64,000 nucleotides of DNA from Psococerastis gibbosa (GCA_963971405.1 OZ020490.1:33133464-33197463), one strand, 5' to 3'. Positions 1-13,957 are shown, numbered from the stretch's first letter. Numbers and translations are program-made. Notes: a model not told the origin generated them from the letters alone.

Positions 1-3000
1 ACTGTCAATGGTTCCTCTTGAAGTTTAACAGACAAGTCGTCAGGAGTTTGCCCTGCAATCACTGATTTTATTTTGTCAACACCGGAAACGGCTACTCGTT
101 CTACGTCAGGTGTAATTACGCCTGATTTAACATAAACATCTGACACCTTCTCTAAAGTAATGCTGGAGACATCGTTGGATGCTACCTCAACAACCTCATC
201 CGAGGATTCTTTCTCCACAGAGGTTTCATCGGAAATTTCTTTATCTGCAGGGGAAACATCCTTTAAGATGGTTTCATCGGAACCAGCATTAGATGGACTA
301 GGTTCAGCTATTAATTGTTCTTCTTGAAGTCCTGCCTCAACAGCCTCAGACGGGGAAAAAACATTCCCAGATGTTTCATCGGAAACAACTTTAGAAGGAC
401 GAATTGCTTTATGTGATTGGTCGGGAATTTCGACACCTGCTTTATCATCAACTTCCAATACCTTCTCCAGGCTAACGCTGGCTACTTCGTCAGATTCTGC
501 CTCAACAACCTTACCTGGGGATACAATACCCAAAGAGGTTCCATCGCAAACATCATTTGAATGACTTACTTCAATTGCCAATTGAACTTCTTCGAGTTCT
601 AAAGACATGTCATCGGTTATCTCTACATCAACTGATTTTATTTCGTCTACGTGGGAAGCAGTCACACCATGTTTTTCAACGCCTGGTTTTATATCAGCTT
701 CCGACACCTTCTCTATAATTGCGAAGGACTCATCTTCGGATGTCGGCTGAACAACCTCAGCTGGGGATACATCCGCCGCAGGGGTTTCATCGGAGATTAC
801 ATTAGGTTGACTAGCTTCAACTGTCAATTTTTCTTCTTGATGATCCATAGACACTTCGTCAGGAGTTTCCTCTACAACTCCTGCTTTTATTGGGTCAACG
901 TGGGTAACAGCTACACCAAGTCCTTCAACAGGAATTTCGACGTCAGGTGCAACATCAGCTACCAACACTTTTTCTGTAATTACACTGGACACATTCTCGG
1001 AAGCTACCTCAGCATCGTGTGTTAAGGATACATCCTCCACAGAGGTATCATCGGAAATATCTTTAGTTTGACTAACGTCAATTGCCAAATCTTTGAGTTC
1101 TAAAGACGCGTCATCAGTTTTCCCTACAACAACTGATTTTATTTCGTCTGCATGGGGAACAGTGACACGAAGCACTTCAACATCGGGTTGTTTTTCAACT
1201 TCAGACGCCTTCTCTAGAATTACGCTGGTTACTTCCTCCTCCGGCGCAAACTGAACAACCTTACGTAAGGACATTTCATTCGCAGAGGTTTCATCTGAAA
1301 TAACATTATGTTGACTAGCTATAACTGTCGATTGTTCTTCCTGATGTTCTGCCGACCCGTCGGTAGGAGTTTCCTCTACAACTCCTGATTTTATTTCGTC
1401 AGCGGGGGAATCAGCCGCTCCAGGTTCTGCGACTGGGATTTCGACGTCTTGTTCCACATCAATTACCCCGTCTACAATAACGCTGGACGTGTTCTCGGAA
1501 GCTACCTCAGCATCCTCTGTTGGGGCTGCATCCTCCTCGGAGGTATCATCAGAAATATCTTTAGTCTGACTAACTTCGATTGACGATTGGATTTCATCGA
1601 GTTCTAAAGACATGTCATCAGTTTTCCCTACAACAACTGATTTTATTTCGTCTGCATGGGGAACAGTGACACGAAGCACTTCAACATCGGGTTGTTTTTC
1701 AACTTCAGACGCCTTCTCTAGAATTACGCTGGTTACTTCCTCCTCCGGCGCAAACTGAACAACCTTACGTAAGGACATTTCATTCGCAGAGGTTTTATCT
1801 GAAATAACATTATGTTGACTAGCTATAACTGTCGATTGTTCTTCCTGATGTTCTGCAGACCCGTCGGTAGGAATTTCCTCTACAACTCCTGATATTATTT
1901 CGTGAACGTGGGAAACAGCTGCACCATGTTTTTCGACAGAAACTGTGACGACTGGTTTAACGCCAGCTTCCGACACCTTCTCAAGAATTACGCTGGATAT
2001 TTCCTCGGATGCTACCACAACCACCTCTGTTGGGGAGACATCATCCTCTGAAGTTTCATCGGAGAAATCTTTAGGTTGACTTGCTTCAACTGTCAGTTTC
2101 TCTCCATGATGTTCAACAGACAAGTCATCTGGAGTTTGCCGTACAATTACTGATTTTATTTGGTCACCACCGGAATCTGCTATGCTGCGTTCTTCGACAG
2201 GACATTTGACGCCTGATTTAAAACCAACTTTTGACCCCTTCTCTAGAGTAACGCCTGACATTTCGTAGGATGCTGCCTCAACAACCTCATCTGAAGATAA
2301 TTTCTCCATAGAGGTTTCACCAGAAATATCTTTATCTGTTGGGGAAACATCCTTCAGACAGGTTTCATCGGAAAAAGCATTAGATGTACTAACATCACCT
2401 ATCAATTTTTCTTCTTGAAGTCCTGCCTCAAAAACCTCAGACGGGGAAATAACATCCCGAGAAGTTTTTTCGGAAATAACCTTGGAAGAACTAATTGCAG
2501 TTAGTGTTTTGTCGGTAATTTCGACACCTGGTTTATCATCAACTTCCATCACCTTCTCTCGGATTACTCTGGACAATTCGTTGGATGATGCTTCAGTTAC
2601 CTCAGCTGGGGATGCATTATCCACAGAGGTTTCATCGGAAACATCTTTAGGATGACTAACTTCAATTGCCAATTTGTCTTCTTCGACTTCCAAAGACACG
2701 TCATCAGGTGTTTTCTCTACAACTACTGATTTGCTTTTGTCTACGTGGGAAACAGTCACTCCAAGTTCTTCTACGTCTGATTTAATATCATCGTCAGACA
2801 CCTTCTCGAGAATAACTATGGTTACTTCCTCCGACGCAAACTGAACAGCCTCAGTCAAGGAGATTTCCTCCGCAGAGGTTTCAACAGAAATTACATTAGG
2901 TTGACTAGCTTCAACTGTCGATTGTTCTTCGTGATAATCTGCAGACAAGTCGGTAGAAGATTCCCCAAAAACCTCAGATGCGGAAGCATCTTTCAGGGAA

Positions 3001-6000
3001 GTTTCACAGGAAACAACCTTAGATGGACTAGCTTCAACTGTCAATTGGCCTTCTTGAAGTTCTACAGACACGTCCTCAGAGGTTTCCTCTTGAACCAGTA
3101 TTTTTATTTTGTCCACGTTGGAACCGGCTTCAGTTGGTTTTTCGTTGGGAATTTCGGCACCCGATTTAACAACAACCCCTAACACCTTCCTTAGAATTAC
3201 TCTGGACAATTCCTCGGGTGCTGCCACATCAACATCATTTGGGGAAAGACCATTCACAGCTTCAGCTAAGAATTCGTCGTCAGTTTTAACAGCCGGGTTA
3301 ACATCAACTTCCATCACCTTCTCCTCAATTACGCTGTACACTTTCTCGTGGGCAATATGAACAACCTCTGTTGGGGCAAAATCATTCACAAAGTTTTCAT
3401 CGGAAATAACCTTAGAAGGACTAGCTGCAGTTTGTATTTTATCGGTGATTTCGACACCTGGTTTATTATCAAATTCCAACGCCCTATCTAGAGTAACGCT
3501 GGCCACTTCAATGGTTTCTGCCTTGACAACTTCAGTTGGGGATACATCTGCCACGGATTTGTCATCGGAATTATCATCAGTTTGACTATCTTCAATATTC
3601 AATTGTTCTCCTGGAAGTCCAGGCTCACCAACCTCCAATGGGAAGACAACATTCCCAGATGTTTCATCTAAAATAACCTTAGAAGAACTAGGTACAACTG
3701 TCAATTGGTCTATTTGAAGTTCAACAGACAATTCATCAGTTTTTTCCCTTACAACAACCGATTTTATATCATCAACACTGGAAACGGCTACATCACGTTC
3801 TTCGAAAGGAATTTCGACGCCTGATTTATCATCAAATTCTGACACCTCCACTAGAATTACGCTGGCCTCTTCGTAGGATGCTGCCTCAATAAGGTCAGCT
3901 GGGGATACATCCCCCAGAGAGTTTTCTTCTGAACTATCTTTAGATTGACCAATGTCAATTGCCAATTGATCTTCTTTGAGTTCTAATGACATGTCATCTG
4001 GAGTTTTTCTTACAACAACTAATTTTATTTCGTCTACGCGGGAAACAGTCTCACCAAGTCCTTCAACGTCTGGTTTAATGTTAACGTCAGACACCTTCTC
4101 TAGAATTACGCTGGTTAATTCCTCTGACGCAACCTGAACAACCTCAGTCGAGATTTCCTCCGCAGAGGTTTCGTCGGAAATAACTTTAGGTTGACATGCT
4201 TCAACCGTCAATTGATCATCATGATGTTCGGCAGACACGTCACCAGGGTTCAGGGATGATACCTCAACAACTTCAGATAGGGAAACATCTTTCATTGAGG
4301 TTTCATGGGAAACAAACTTAGATGGACTGGCTTTAATTGTCAATTGGTCTTCTCTAAGTTGTAAAGAGACTTCGTAGGGAGTTTCCTCATGAACCAGTGT
4401 TTTTACTTTGTCCACGCTGGAAACGGCTTTAGTTAGTTTTTCGTCGGGAGTTTCGGTATCCGGTTCAATATCAACTTCTGACGCCTTAATTAGCATAGCG
4501 CTGGACAATTTCCCTGATGCTGCCTCAACAAGTTCAGTTAGAGAAGCATCATTTGCAGTCGTTCCATCGGGAATAACGGTAGATGGACTAGCTTCAACTC
4601 TCAATTGTTTTTCTGGATGATCTGCCTCAACAACCCCCTGAGTTTTCTCTGCAACCTCCGATTTTATTTCGTCTACGTGAAAAACAGTCATACCAATTTC
4701 TTTAACGCCTGGCGCAACGTCAACTACTAAAACATTCTCATTAATATCGGGATACACATTCTCGGAAACACCCTCAACAACTTCTGTTGGGGAAACATCT
4801 TTCTCAGTAATGTCATCGGAATTAACCGTAGTCGAACTAATTGCTGTTAGGGTTTTGTCGGGGATTTCGACACCAGGTTTATCATCAGCGTCCATCACCA
4901 TCACCGCAGTAACGCCGGCCACTTCGTCAGATTCTACCCCAACAATCTCAGTTGGGGAAACATTCCTTAGGGAGGTTTCATCGGAAACAGCATTGAATGG
5001 ACTAGCTTCAACTATCAATTGTTCTTCTTGAAGTCCTGCCGCAGCAACCTCAGATGGGGTAACAATATTCTCTTCACTAACGCTGGCCACTTCGTCGGAT
5101 TCAGCCTCAACAACCTCAGTTGGTGAAGCGTCTTTGGCAGTGGTTTCATCGAAAATAACATCAGATGGACTAGCTTCAACTATCAATGTTTCATCTGGAA
5201 GTTCAACTGGCAAGTCAACAGGAGTCTCCAATACAACCACTGATTTTATTTTGTCAACACTGGAATCGGCTGAACTAAGTTCTTCGACAGGAGATCGGAC
5301 GGCTGATTTATCATCAACTTCTGACACCTTCTCCAGAATAACGATGGACACATTTTCGGATTTCTCCTTAACAGCCTCAACAGGTGATACATCCGCCACA
5401 GAGATTTTATAGGAAATATCTTTAGGTTGACTAACGTCAATTGCTAATTTGTCTTTAATTTCTAATGACATGTCATCAGGAGTTTCCTCATGAACCAGTG
5501 TTTTTATTTGGTGTTCGCTGGATACGGCTTCGGTTAATTTTTTGTCGGGAATTATGGTATCCGGTTCCAAGTCACCCTTCTCAAGAATAACGCTGGACCA
5601 TTCCTCTGATACTGCCTCAACAACCTCTGTTTGGGATATATCCATCACAGAGGTTTCAACGAAAATAACATTAAATGGACTAGCATCAACTAACAATAAT
5701 TGTTCTTCTTCAAGTGCTGCCCCAACATCCTCAGATGGGGAGACAACATTCACAGAGGTTTCATCGGAAATAACATTAGGTTGACTAGTTTCATCTCTCA
5801 ATATAACGCCTCCAGACACGTCGTCTGGACTTTCCTCCGCAACCCCCGATTTGATTTCGTCAACAATGGAAACAGCTTCCGTTAGTGTTAAATCGGGGAC
5901 GTCAACATGCGGTTTATCATCAACTACCAACATCTTCTCTACAGTTACGGTGGACCTTTTCTTGGAAGCTAACTCAACAACCTCTGTTCGTAGAATAGTA

Positions 6001-9000
6001 TCTAATAATTTATCGGAAATATCCTTTGGTTGACTATCCTCAACTGTCAATTGCTCTTCAACGGTTTTAGGTAGTCTTTTAACGATGGACTCATTTTCGG
6101 ATGTCGCATCAACAACCACAACTGTTGATACATCCACCACAGAGGTATCATCGGAAATAACAATAGGTTGACTAGCTTCAACTGTCAATTGTTCTTCTTG
6201 TTGATCTGCAGTCATGTCGTCAGGAGTTTCCTCTACAGGCCCTGATTTCATTTTGTCAACGTGGGAAACAGCTGCACAAAGGTTTTCGACAGGAATTTTG
6301 GCGTCTGGTTCAACAACTGCTTCCGACACTTTCTCGAGAATTACGCTGGACACTTTCTCGGTTGCTTCCTCATCCACCTCTGCTGGGAAGACATCTACCA
6401 CTGAGGTTTCATCAGTGAAATCATTATGTAGACTACGTACAACTGTCGATTGGTATTCTTCGTATTCTACAGAAACGTCATAAGGGGTTTCTTCTTCAAT
6501 CGCTGATTTGATTTCGTCAACGTGAGAAACGGTTGTAGGTAGTTTTTCGTCGGTAAGTTCGACTTGCAGTTCAACATCAACTACCAACGCCATATCAGCA
6601 ATAACGCTGGACACGTTCTCGGAAGTTATCGCAGCATCCTCTGCTGGGGAGACATCATCCACCGAGGTTTCATCGAAGATATCATTAAGTTGACTGGCAT
6701 CAACTGTTAATTGGTCTTCTGCAAGTAGTACAGTTGTTTCTCCTACAACATATGTTTGAATTTCGTCAACACTGGAAACGGCCACAATACGTTCTTTGAC
6801 AGGAGATTCGACCTCTGATTTAACATCAACTTCGGACACCTTCTCTTGAATTACGATGGACACATTTTCGGATGTCGCCTCAACAACCCCAGCTGGGGAT
6901 ACATCCCCCACAGAGGTTTCATCGGAAATGACATTGGGTTGACTGGCTTCAACTGTCAATTGTTCCCCCTGATCATCTGCTGACACGTTATCAGGAGTTT
7001 TCTCTACAACCACTGATTTTATTTGGTCTACGTGGGAAACAGCCACACCATGTTTATCAACATCTCGTTTAATACCAACGTCAGACACCTTCTCTAGAAT
7101 TACGCCGGTTACTTCTTCAAACTCAACAACATCAGTCAAGAAGACTTCTTCCGCAGAGGTTTCATCAGAAATAACTTTCGGTTGACTAGCTTGAACTGTA
7201 AATGTGTCGAACTGTAGTTCACTTGATACGCCATCTGGAGTTTGCTCTACATCCACCGATTTTATTTTGTCACCAATGGAAACAGCTTCCACAGCACCCA
7301 CTTCCAACACCTTCTCTAGATTGCTGAACTCTTTTATAGAAGTTATCTCAGTTACCTTCCCTGTTTGAAGTTCTCCGGTCTCGACAGCAGGAGTTTCCTC
7401 TTCAACTGCTGATTTTATCTCGTCAAAGTGGGAAACAGCTTCAGTTTGGCTTCGGTTGGGAATCTTGGTATCTGGTTCAACATCGACTACCAACACCTTC
7501 TCTAGAATTACGCTGGACACATTATCGGAAGCTCCCTCAATGACTTCATAGGTGATAGCCTTAGAAGGACTAAATGCAAGTAATGCTTCTTCTTGGATTT
7601 CGACACCAGGTTTATCATGTTCTGCCTCAACAACCTCCGGAGTTTTCTCTACAACCACCGATTTTATTTCGTCAACAATGGATACAGCTTCCACAGCATC
7701 CACTTCCAACACCTCTAGAATTTCGCTGGTCACTTTCGTGGAAGCTACCTCTGCCGCCTCTGTTGGGGAGGCAACATCCTGAGATAATTTGTCGGAATTA
7801 TCTTTAGGTTGACTTGCTTTAACTGCCACTTCTTGAAGTTCAACAACGTCATCAGGAGTTTTCACTGCAGCTACTGATATCATTTCGTCAATTAGGGAAA
7901 CAGCTACACTATATTCTTCGATTGGACTTTCGACACCTGATTTATCATCAACTTCTGACACCTTCTCAAGAATTTTTCTGAACAATTCCTTGGACGATGA
8001 CGCATCAACCTCAGTTGGGGAAATACCTTTCACAGAGGTTTCATCGGAATTAACCTCAGATGGACTAGTAGTATGTATCAATTGTTTTTCAGGATGTTCT
8101 CCAGACATCTCATCAGGAACCTCCTCTACAACCACTGATGTAATTTCGTCAACGTGGGAAACAGCTTCAGCTAAGATTTCGTCGTGAGTTTTGACAACCG
8201 GTTTAACATCAACCTTCACTTCAGTTACGCTGTAAACATTCTCGAAAGCACCCCCAACAACCTCTGTAGGGGAAACATCATTCACAGAGGTTTCATCGGA
8301 CATAATCTTAGAAGGAGTAATTGCAGTTAGTTTTTTGTCGGGGAATGCGACACCTGGTTTACCTTCAACTTCCAACACCTTCTCTAGAATTATGATGGAC
8401 ACATCCTCAGATGCTACAGAGGTCTCGTTGGAAATATCCTTGGAATAACTAGCTTCAACAATCAATTGTTCTCCTTGAATTTCTCCAAGAACGCCTACAG
8501 GAGTTTCCTCTACAATCACTGCTTTAATTTCGTCAACGTGGGATACAGCAGCACCAAGTTTTCCGTCAGGAATTTCGACGTCTGGTTTAATATCAACTTC
8601 AGACACCATCTCTCTAATTACGCTGGACACATTATTTGAAGTTACCTCAGCTACCTGCCCTTTTTTAGGATCTCCAGACACATCTTCAGGAGTGTCCTCT
8701 TCAACCACTGATTTTACTTCGCCAACGTGGGAAATAGCTTTAGTTTGTTTTTCCTCGGGAATTATGACACTTGGTTTTACGTCAACTACCAACACTTTCT
8801 CTAGAATTACACTAGACACTTTCTCGGGGGCACCCTCAACAACCTCTGTTGTGGAAAAATCTTTCACTAAGGTTTCATCGCACATAACCTTACAAGGACT
8901 GAATGCAGTTTGTCCTTCGCCGGGAATTTTGACATCTGGTGTAACATCAACTTCCAACACCATCTCTACAATTACGCTGGACACTTTTTCGGATGCTACC

Positions 9001-9150
9001 TCAACAACCTCTGTTGGGGACACTTCTTTCATCGAGGTTTCATCGGAAATAACTTTAGGTGGAATAGCTTCAACTGTCAATATTTCGTCTTGAAGTTCAC
9101 CTGGCACGTCATCGGGAATTTCCTCTACAATCACTGATTTCACTGAACTC
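1..9150 (-). repeat. Protein-coding repeat array in the giant ankyrin exon
   Basis: About 40 imperfect copies of a coding repeat. In order, a full unit of roughly 87 residues (about 260 bp) runs SQPKVISDETSVKDVSPTEV, then VEAASENVSSVILEKVSEV, then DVKPGVEIPDEKLTEAVSHV, then DEIKSVVVEETPDDVSGELQ, then EEQLTVEA. Some units are shortened, commonly losing the KPGVE to EETPDD half. Copies differ mainly by substitution and whole-codon indels, so the frame is kept, as expected under selection. Composition is strongly Val, Glu, Ser, Thr and Asp with almost no Trp. It is probably intrinsically disordered and extended. Confidence 0.88.
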
Positions 9151-12100
9151 TTCTCAAATGTCCTGCTATCATCCTTTGTAAGTGAATCGTTTTTGCTATC
9201 TTCATATACTTTATCGGCCCCGAATTCCTTGGCGTTAAACTCCGGATCGTGAACCTCAATACTCTCCATAGATTGCCTGACATTAGTTACCACTTTTTGG
9301 TACGGTTCTTCATGTTCAATAACTGTGGCTTCTGCATGTGGAAGGATAGTAGGAGATTCTAAAATTTGAACATTTTCTGATGATAAATATTCGATATCTG
9401 CTGATTTCTCTGAGTCATAAATTGATGTACGGCTCATTTCTTGGACACTGGCAAATGATGCATCGCCTGAACGTTCGGTTTTTTGCAAACCTATTGTCAA
9501 ATCCATGTTATGGCTTAATGATGACATAGTCCGAGTAAGACTACTGAGAACTTTATCAAGTTTTGGCGATTCTGGTTCTGGAACTGACGGTAGTGTTCCT
9601 TTTATTCCTTGCAAGGTGTCTATTATGCCTTCCATTGCGCGAACAACCCCTTTCGGGGTGACTTGATCGGTTGGCTTCATTTCTGCGGCATTACTCAATT
9701 TTTCTTCTTTTCGTTCACTACTTCCTTCAAACGCGTCTTCTTCAGCTAAAATACCGAAATCAACATTTTTGTCATAGCTTCTCTCTGACATTTCCTTTCT
9801 ATCCAATATAACCCAATCATCTTCACCCTCATGCTCAATAATGTCGTGAGCAGCAACTGGGCTCAATAGTGGGAGTGGAGTTGCGGTTTCTTGCTTATGA
9901 AAAATTACTTCTCTTATCTCCTTCTCGTCGATGGACGGTGCGTCCATTCTTAATGCGTCAATTGGCTGATGGAGGGTGTCTTTCTCCGTATAGCTTTCAG
10001 GGGCAAATATGTTTCCTCCAATAACTTCACCATGACCTTTTACGATATCTATGGAACTATCTACTAAATCATTCTTAATCAGCTTCTTAAGTGTATTGGA
10101 TTCTTCACAACTATCAGTAGAAATAGAGTCATAAAATGATTCCTGAATTTTTGCAACCATTCCCTCTCTATGTGTTGGTAATGGAATTTTTTCAGTATGC
10201 CTAGCTACTTCGGTGGTCACTTCTACCTCTTCACCCTTCTCTATAATATTGCACTCTGAACCTATTTTTTCATTTTTCGTGGCATCTTCATAACTATCAA
10301 CAGTAAATATCTTGTCAATGTTTCCCTCAGCGACAATATAGTCTTTCTTACCTTTTTCAATGGTTCTCTCAATGATGACCTCACGAATTTCTTTTACTTC
10401 ATCGTCTAACGTTGGAAGACCTAACTTAGCACTCATGGTGTTTAAGTCACATGTAAAGGATTTTTCAGTAACTTCAGTCATAAATAAATGGGTCTCAAAT
10501 GTAATAGTATCAATTTTTCTACTATCTGTAGTCATTCTTAACTTTCTTTCTACCGTTAACGAATCATCAGGGGCCTTGTAAGTTTCTGTCCTGTCACCAT
10601 GGTCAGATCGATAAGCTCGTAGAGAATGACTGTCTTGCGTGCTTTCAATAATATCAAAATTTGATGATGTACTCGTTTTTAAGTCTAATAGTTCCGTGAC
10701 GTCTGAATCCGATTCACCCAGAGTTGCTGTTTCATCGTCGAAACCAGACCTTTCACCTGCATTTGCTGTGTTAGTGTTATCTTCTGGCTCTACAATGGTC
10801 GACAGTGATTCTTCTACTTCTCCTCCTTGTTGATTCATTTCAAGGTTATCATTGGTCTCATAATTATCCCCCACTATGGCTTTTCCTTTATTAGTTATTT
10901 CTTCAACAATTTGACCAAGTTCTTCAACACATGCCATTGTACTAGGCAACGTAAATGAACTTTCAGTACCTTCGGGAGTAGGAGTTAAATCAGGTTTCAG
11001 TGATTTTACTTCCCTTTTAATTTGTTTAGAAGCGTTTTCTATTTCAGACATCAGTTCTTCTATATATGACGTAGTGAGGTCATCGTGATCTAACTTTAAT
11101 TCTTTTTTCACCTTGAACATTTTTACTCTACTTTCATCTGTGATTCCAGCTTCCATATCAGCAATGGCAACTTTCTGAGAATACTTCTCAACTTCCTCCC
11201 TTTTTTCAGGCGCTGTCATTTTAACTGGAACAAGATCTTCATTGGACTTTTCAATTCCACCAAGGATTTTACTGCTATATTTAGAGATTTCAATTAACCG
11301 TTCTTCCAAGTCGGTCATTTTACTCTGTAACTTATTTTCTTGGCTTGAAAATTCTTCTTCAAGTACTTTCACCTCTTCAATGGACTTTGTGAATTCATCA
11401 AGGTTCTTCGCCTTCGATGGTGTAAATATTTTGGGCTGTTGTTTTATCGTTTCTTGTTTAATATCTAACGGACTTACAATTTCACTCCCTGCAACTGCAG
11501 CATTTTGGTGTGAATAACTTATTTCAACGTTGATTGAGCTTTCATCTGACAATGGCATTTCAGCTTGGGAGTTCATATCTGTCTCTGCGTCGGAAACAAC
11601 TTGAGTAATTCGATCTATTACTAATTTTTCAGCCTCTATAACATCACTTAGTTTTCTTTCCAGTCTTGTCTCTCTAGGTTCAGAAGTTTTAACATACTCC
11701 TGTACTATCCGCTTTTCAATCGTTTCAATTACTTCAGAAATTTTTGGATATCCAGTCTGCTCATCCTTAACCTGGTCTTTATCTAGAGTTTTCAATTCAT
11801 AGTTATCTGATAAACTTTGGTCTTCATCCTCCGATTTCGTAAATATCTTTTGAAGTTCTTTTATTTTTGGTGATAAATGCTTAGGCGTCGTAGACGCTTG
11901 TTTGATTTTAGTAACTTTTGGCTGTTCAAGTGCGTCTTCTGGGAAGTCAAATACTTTTGAAACATCTGATACCTTCTTTATCGCTGGTGCGTCTTGTGTT
12001 TTTATTTCATCACCAATAGCCTTTCTGTCCACTTTTAAGCAAATATCTTCTATATTGTCCGAGCAGACGTATACAATATCCTTCTTTTTATGTTGGTGGT

Positions 12101-13957
12101 CTGCAGGTCTTTGGCTTGTTTCCTCTAGAAGCCTTACTAGAGTCTTCACATCAGAACTTTTTATTTCAACATGAGCTGGTTCGATGGATGGTTCGGGGTC
12201 ATGGTGTTTAATTCTTGTAGCTGTTATTACTTCTTCAACCTCTTTCTTAGCAGAGGTAGTAGAAGCTTTTGAAGCTAAAATCAAATCTTCAATTCCGTAT
12301 GAGCTTCCAGATAATATTGGACTGTTGCTGGCGTCTCGATGTTCAATGAAATCTGTCCCGATGCCTGTGTCTGAGGTTTCAAAGCCGATTGGACTTGTAG
12401 CCACACTTGTAGATTCAGCAGTCTCAATAGGGCTGCTTGCAGTATCATGATACTGAATTGGCGGCTCTTCTACAAAAAGCGGCTCAGCAAAAGTATTTCC
12501 TATTTCATCTGCTAGTATGGGGCTTAAACCGGCGTCGGTCATTTCAAACTCTTCGGCTTCGAAGTCAATAGCTGTATCTGTATAAGGCTTGACAAGCAAA
12601 GGTTCTAATGACTTCCCAGTCTTGCCGCTGTCCCCAGTCGTTCGTGTAACACTAATGCCCGTGTCAGTGACGTGTTGGGAATAACTCCTCTCAGTAACAG
12701 GAGAATCGGGACTTATCGCTTCAACAGACTGATAGTGGTACACACTTTTCTTTCCACTAAACAATACAGTTTCATCTTTTTTTGATTTTGAATCAGGTTT
12801 CTCTTCTGCTATAGGCGGTATAATTAATTCATCACAATCTGATGGAGTTCTAACCAATGACGATTTTTTCGGAGATTTCCCCATGTCGGTAGTGGCTGTA
12901 GAACCGACTTGTACATTTTCTTGAGTTTCTTTACCGTTAGCGTCCCTCCGCGTTGTTGTTACACTTATGTGGCTCTGCGATCGGATTGATATTTCAACGT
13001 CTCTACTTCCGTACACGGTAACACGACTTTCTGAGGTAGCACTTGTCTCTCTTGTTTTAACTTCTTTTCTACCTATGACCAATTCGAGAGTTGGTTCTCC
13101 TCTATGATGCTCAGCAATTGCTGCATCGGCCATGGGGCTTGTACCCTTATCAACATGAGTCTCCTCATCTTTTCTACCTTTCTCAATATCGTCAACTCCT
13201 CCAGTTAATCGTTCAACGAACCTAACTGCTCTCTTTTCTTCCTCCATACGCTTCATATTTTCGGCGTGTTTTGAATCTTTCGCTCCCTTTTCTTCGTCAG
13301 GGGAGAAGGTTTGCAAAGCATTATTTGTGTATCTTAAATCGTCATAGGCAGCCTTTATCTTCATTACCTGTTGTTCATCATATTTCTCATTTTTATAATC
13401 TTTAAAATCATCTTCGTCTTTACCTAAAGAATCTTCAACATCACTATCATCATTTTCTTCATCGGACGCGAGTTGAGATCGAGTGGAATCTTGAGAATCA
13501 TCATCGTCACGTTTGGTGACAATCCTGGAATGTCTGCTCTCGAGTTCCGAGAAACTTTCCTCCCCTTCATAAAACCTTCTCTTAGTCTTTTCTTGAACTT
13601 CATCAAAAATAGACACATCTTCTTCACAGAACAAATCATCGTTATCGTTTTCATTGCCAATACTAAAGTCTTCAAAATCGTCAGTCTTTCTTACTATGGA
13701 ATGTACCGAACTCTCTTCCGAAAATGCAAAAGAGTCTTCTTGACTCAATGTCGCAGCCTTCTCAAAATATTCTTCAGTCAGTGCCTCCTCGTCGAATGTG
13801 GCTATCGTTCGCTTAAATGCTCGAGGTGTAATCAGTTGGGAGTATTTCCGAGCATGCTCTCTCGGGGCCTGTGCTGTCGGTGTATCTGCCAGACTTTGTT
13901 CTTGAAATCCCTCAGTGTCAAATGAGTCGTCATCGTCCAGCGGTGACTCAGTCGAAA
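1..13957 (-). CDS. Ank2: Ankyrin giant exon (partial, runs off the left edge)
   Basis: One uninterrupted minus-strand frame, at least 4,651 codons, from a strong acceptor (CTTTCCTCGCCAG) at 13958-13970. The frame was checked as constant by codon position at 13955, 9815, 230 and 59; no stop or donor is seen before the edge. It begins STESPLDDDDSFDTEGFQEQ. Residues 1 to about 1,600 are non-repetitive and acidic, with Ser/Thr-rich and helical stretches and a WVIL motif near residue 1381. From about 9150 down to 1 it is a degenerate Val/Glu/Ser/Thr repeat. In flies and worms such tails belong to axonal isoforms that organise the membrane skeleton and microtubules; that role is inferred here. Because the exon has neither start nor stop codon in the window, searches for complete ORFs miss it and report only antisense or off-frame shadows. 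Confidence 0.92.
1111..1900 (-). repeat. Near-identical duplicated block inside the repeat array
   Basis: About 280 bp at 1111-1390 recurs 504 bp away at 1615-1894, with only about half a dozen differences seen. Other repeat units are much more diverged. The offset of 168 codons is about two repeat units, which suggests a recent in-frame duplication or gene conversion. Confidence 0.75.
9804..9815 (-). other. Candidate LC3/Atg8-interacting motif in the giant exon
   Basis: Codons for Trp-Val-Ile-Leu (tail residues 1381-1384) in the context EDDWVILDRKEMSER. This fits the W-x-x-[LIV] core with acidic residues before it and a charged, probably helical segment after it. Giant exons of vertebrate ankyrin-B and ankyrin-G carry a very tight Atg8-family binding motif of the same form (acidic, W-V-I-V-like core, charged helix). 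Binding here is predicted, not shown. Confidence 0.55.

Noticed and set aside
651-9137. Many plus-strand frames of 60-133 codons
   Set aside because: They are antisense shadows of the giant ankyrin exon, whose codon structure explains the open frames.
1-9150. Regularly spaced repeats suggesting a CRISPR or satellite array
   Set aside because: Units keep one reading frame with no stop and lack a repeat-spacer pattern; this is protein-coding repeat sequence.
10360-13925. Plus- and minus-strand frames of up to 150 codons within 10.3-14.1 kb
   Set aside because: They are shadows of the same exon in other frames. The minus frame starting at 14056 reads through the acceptor in the wrong phase.
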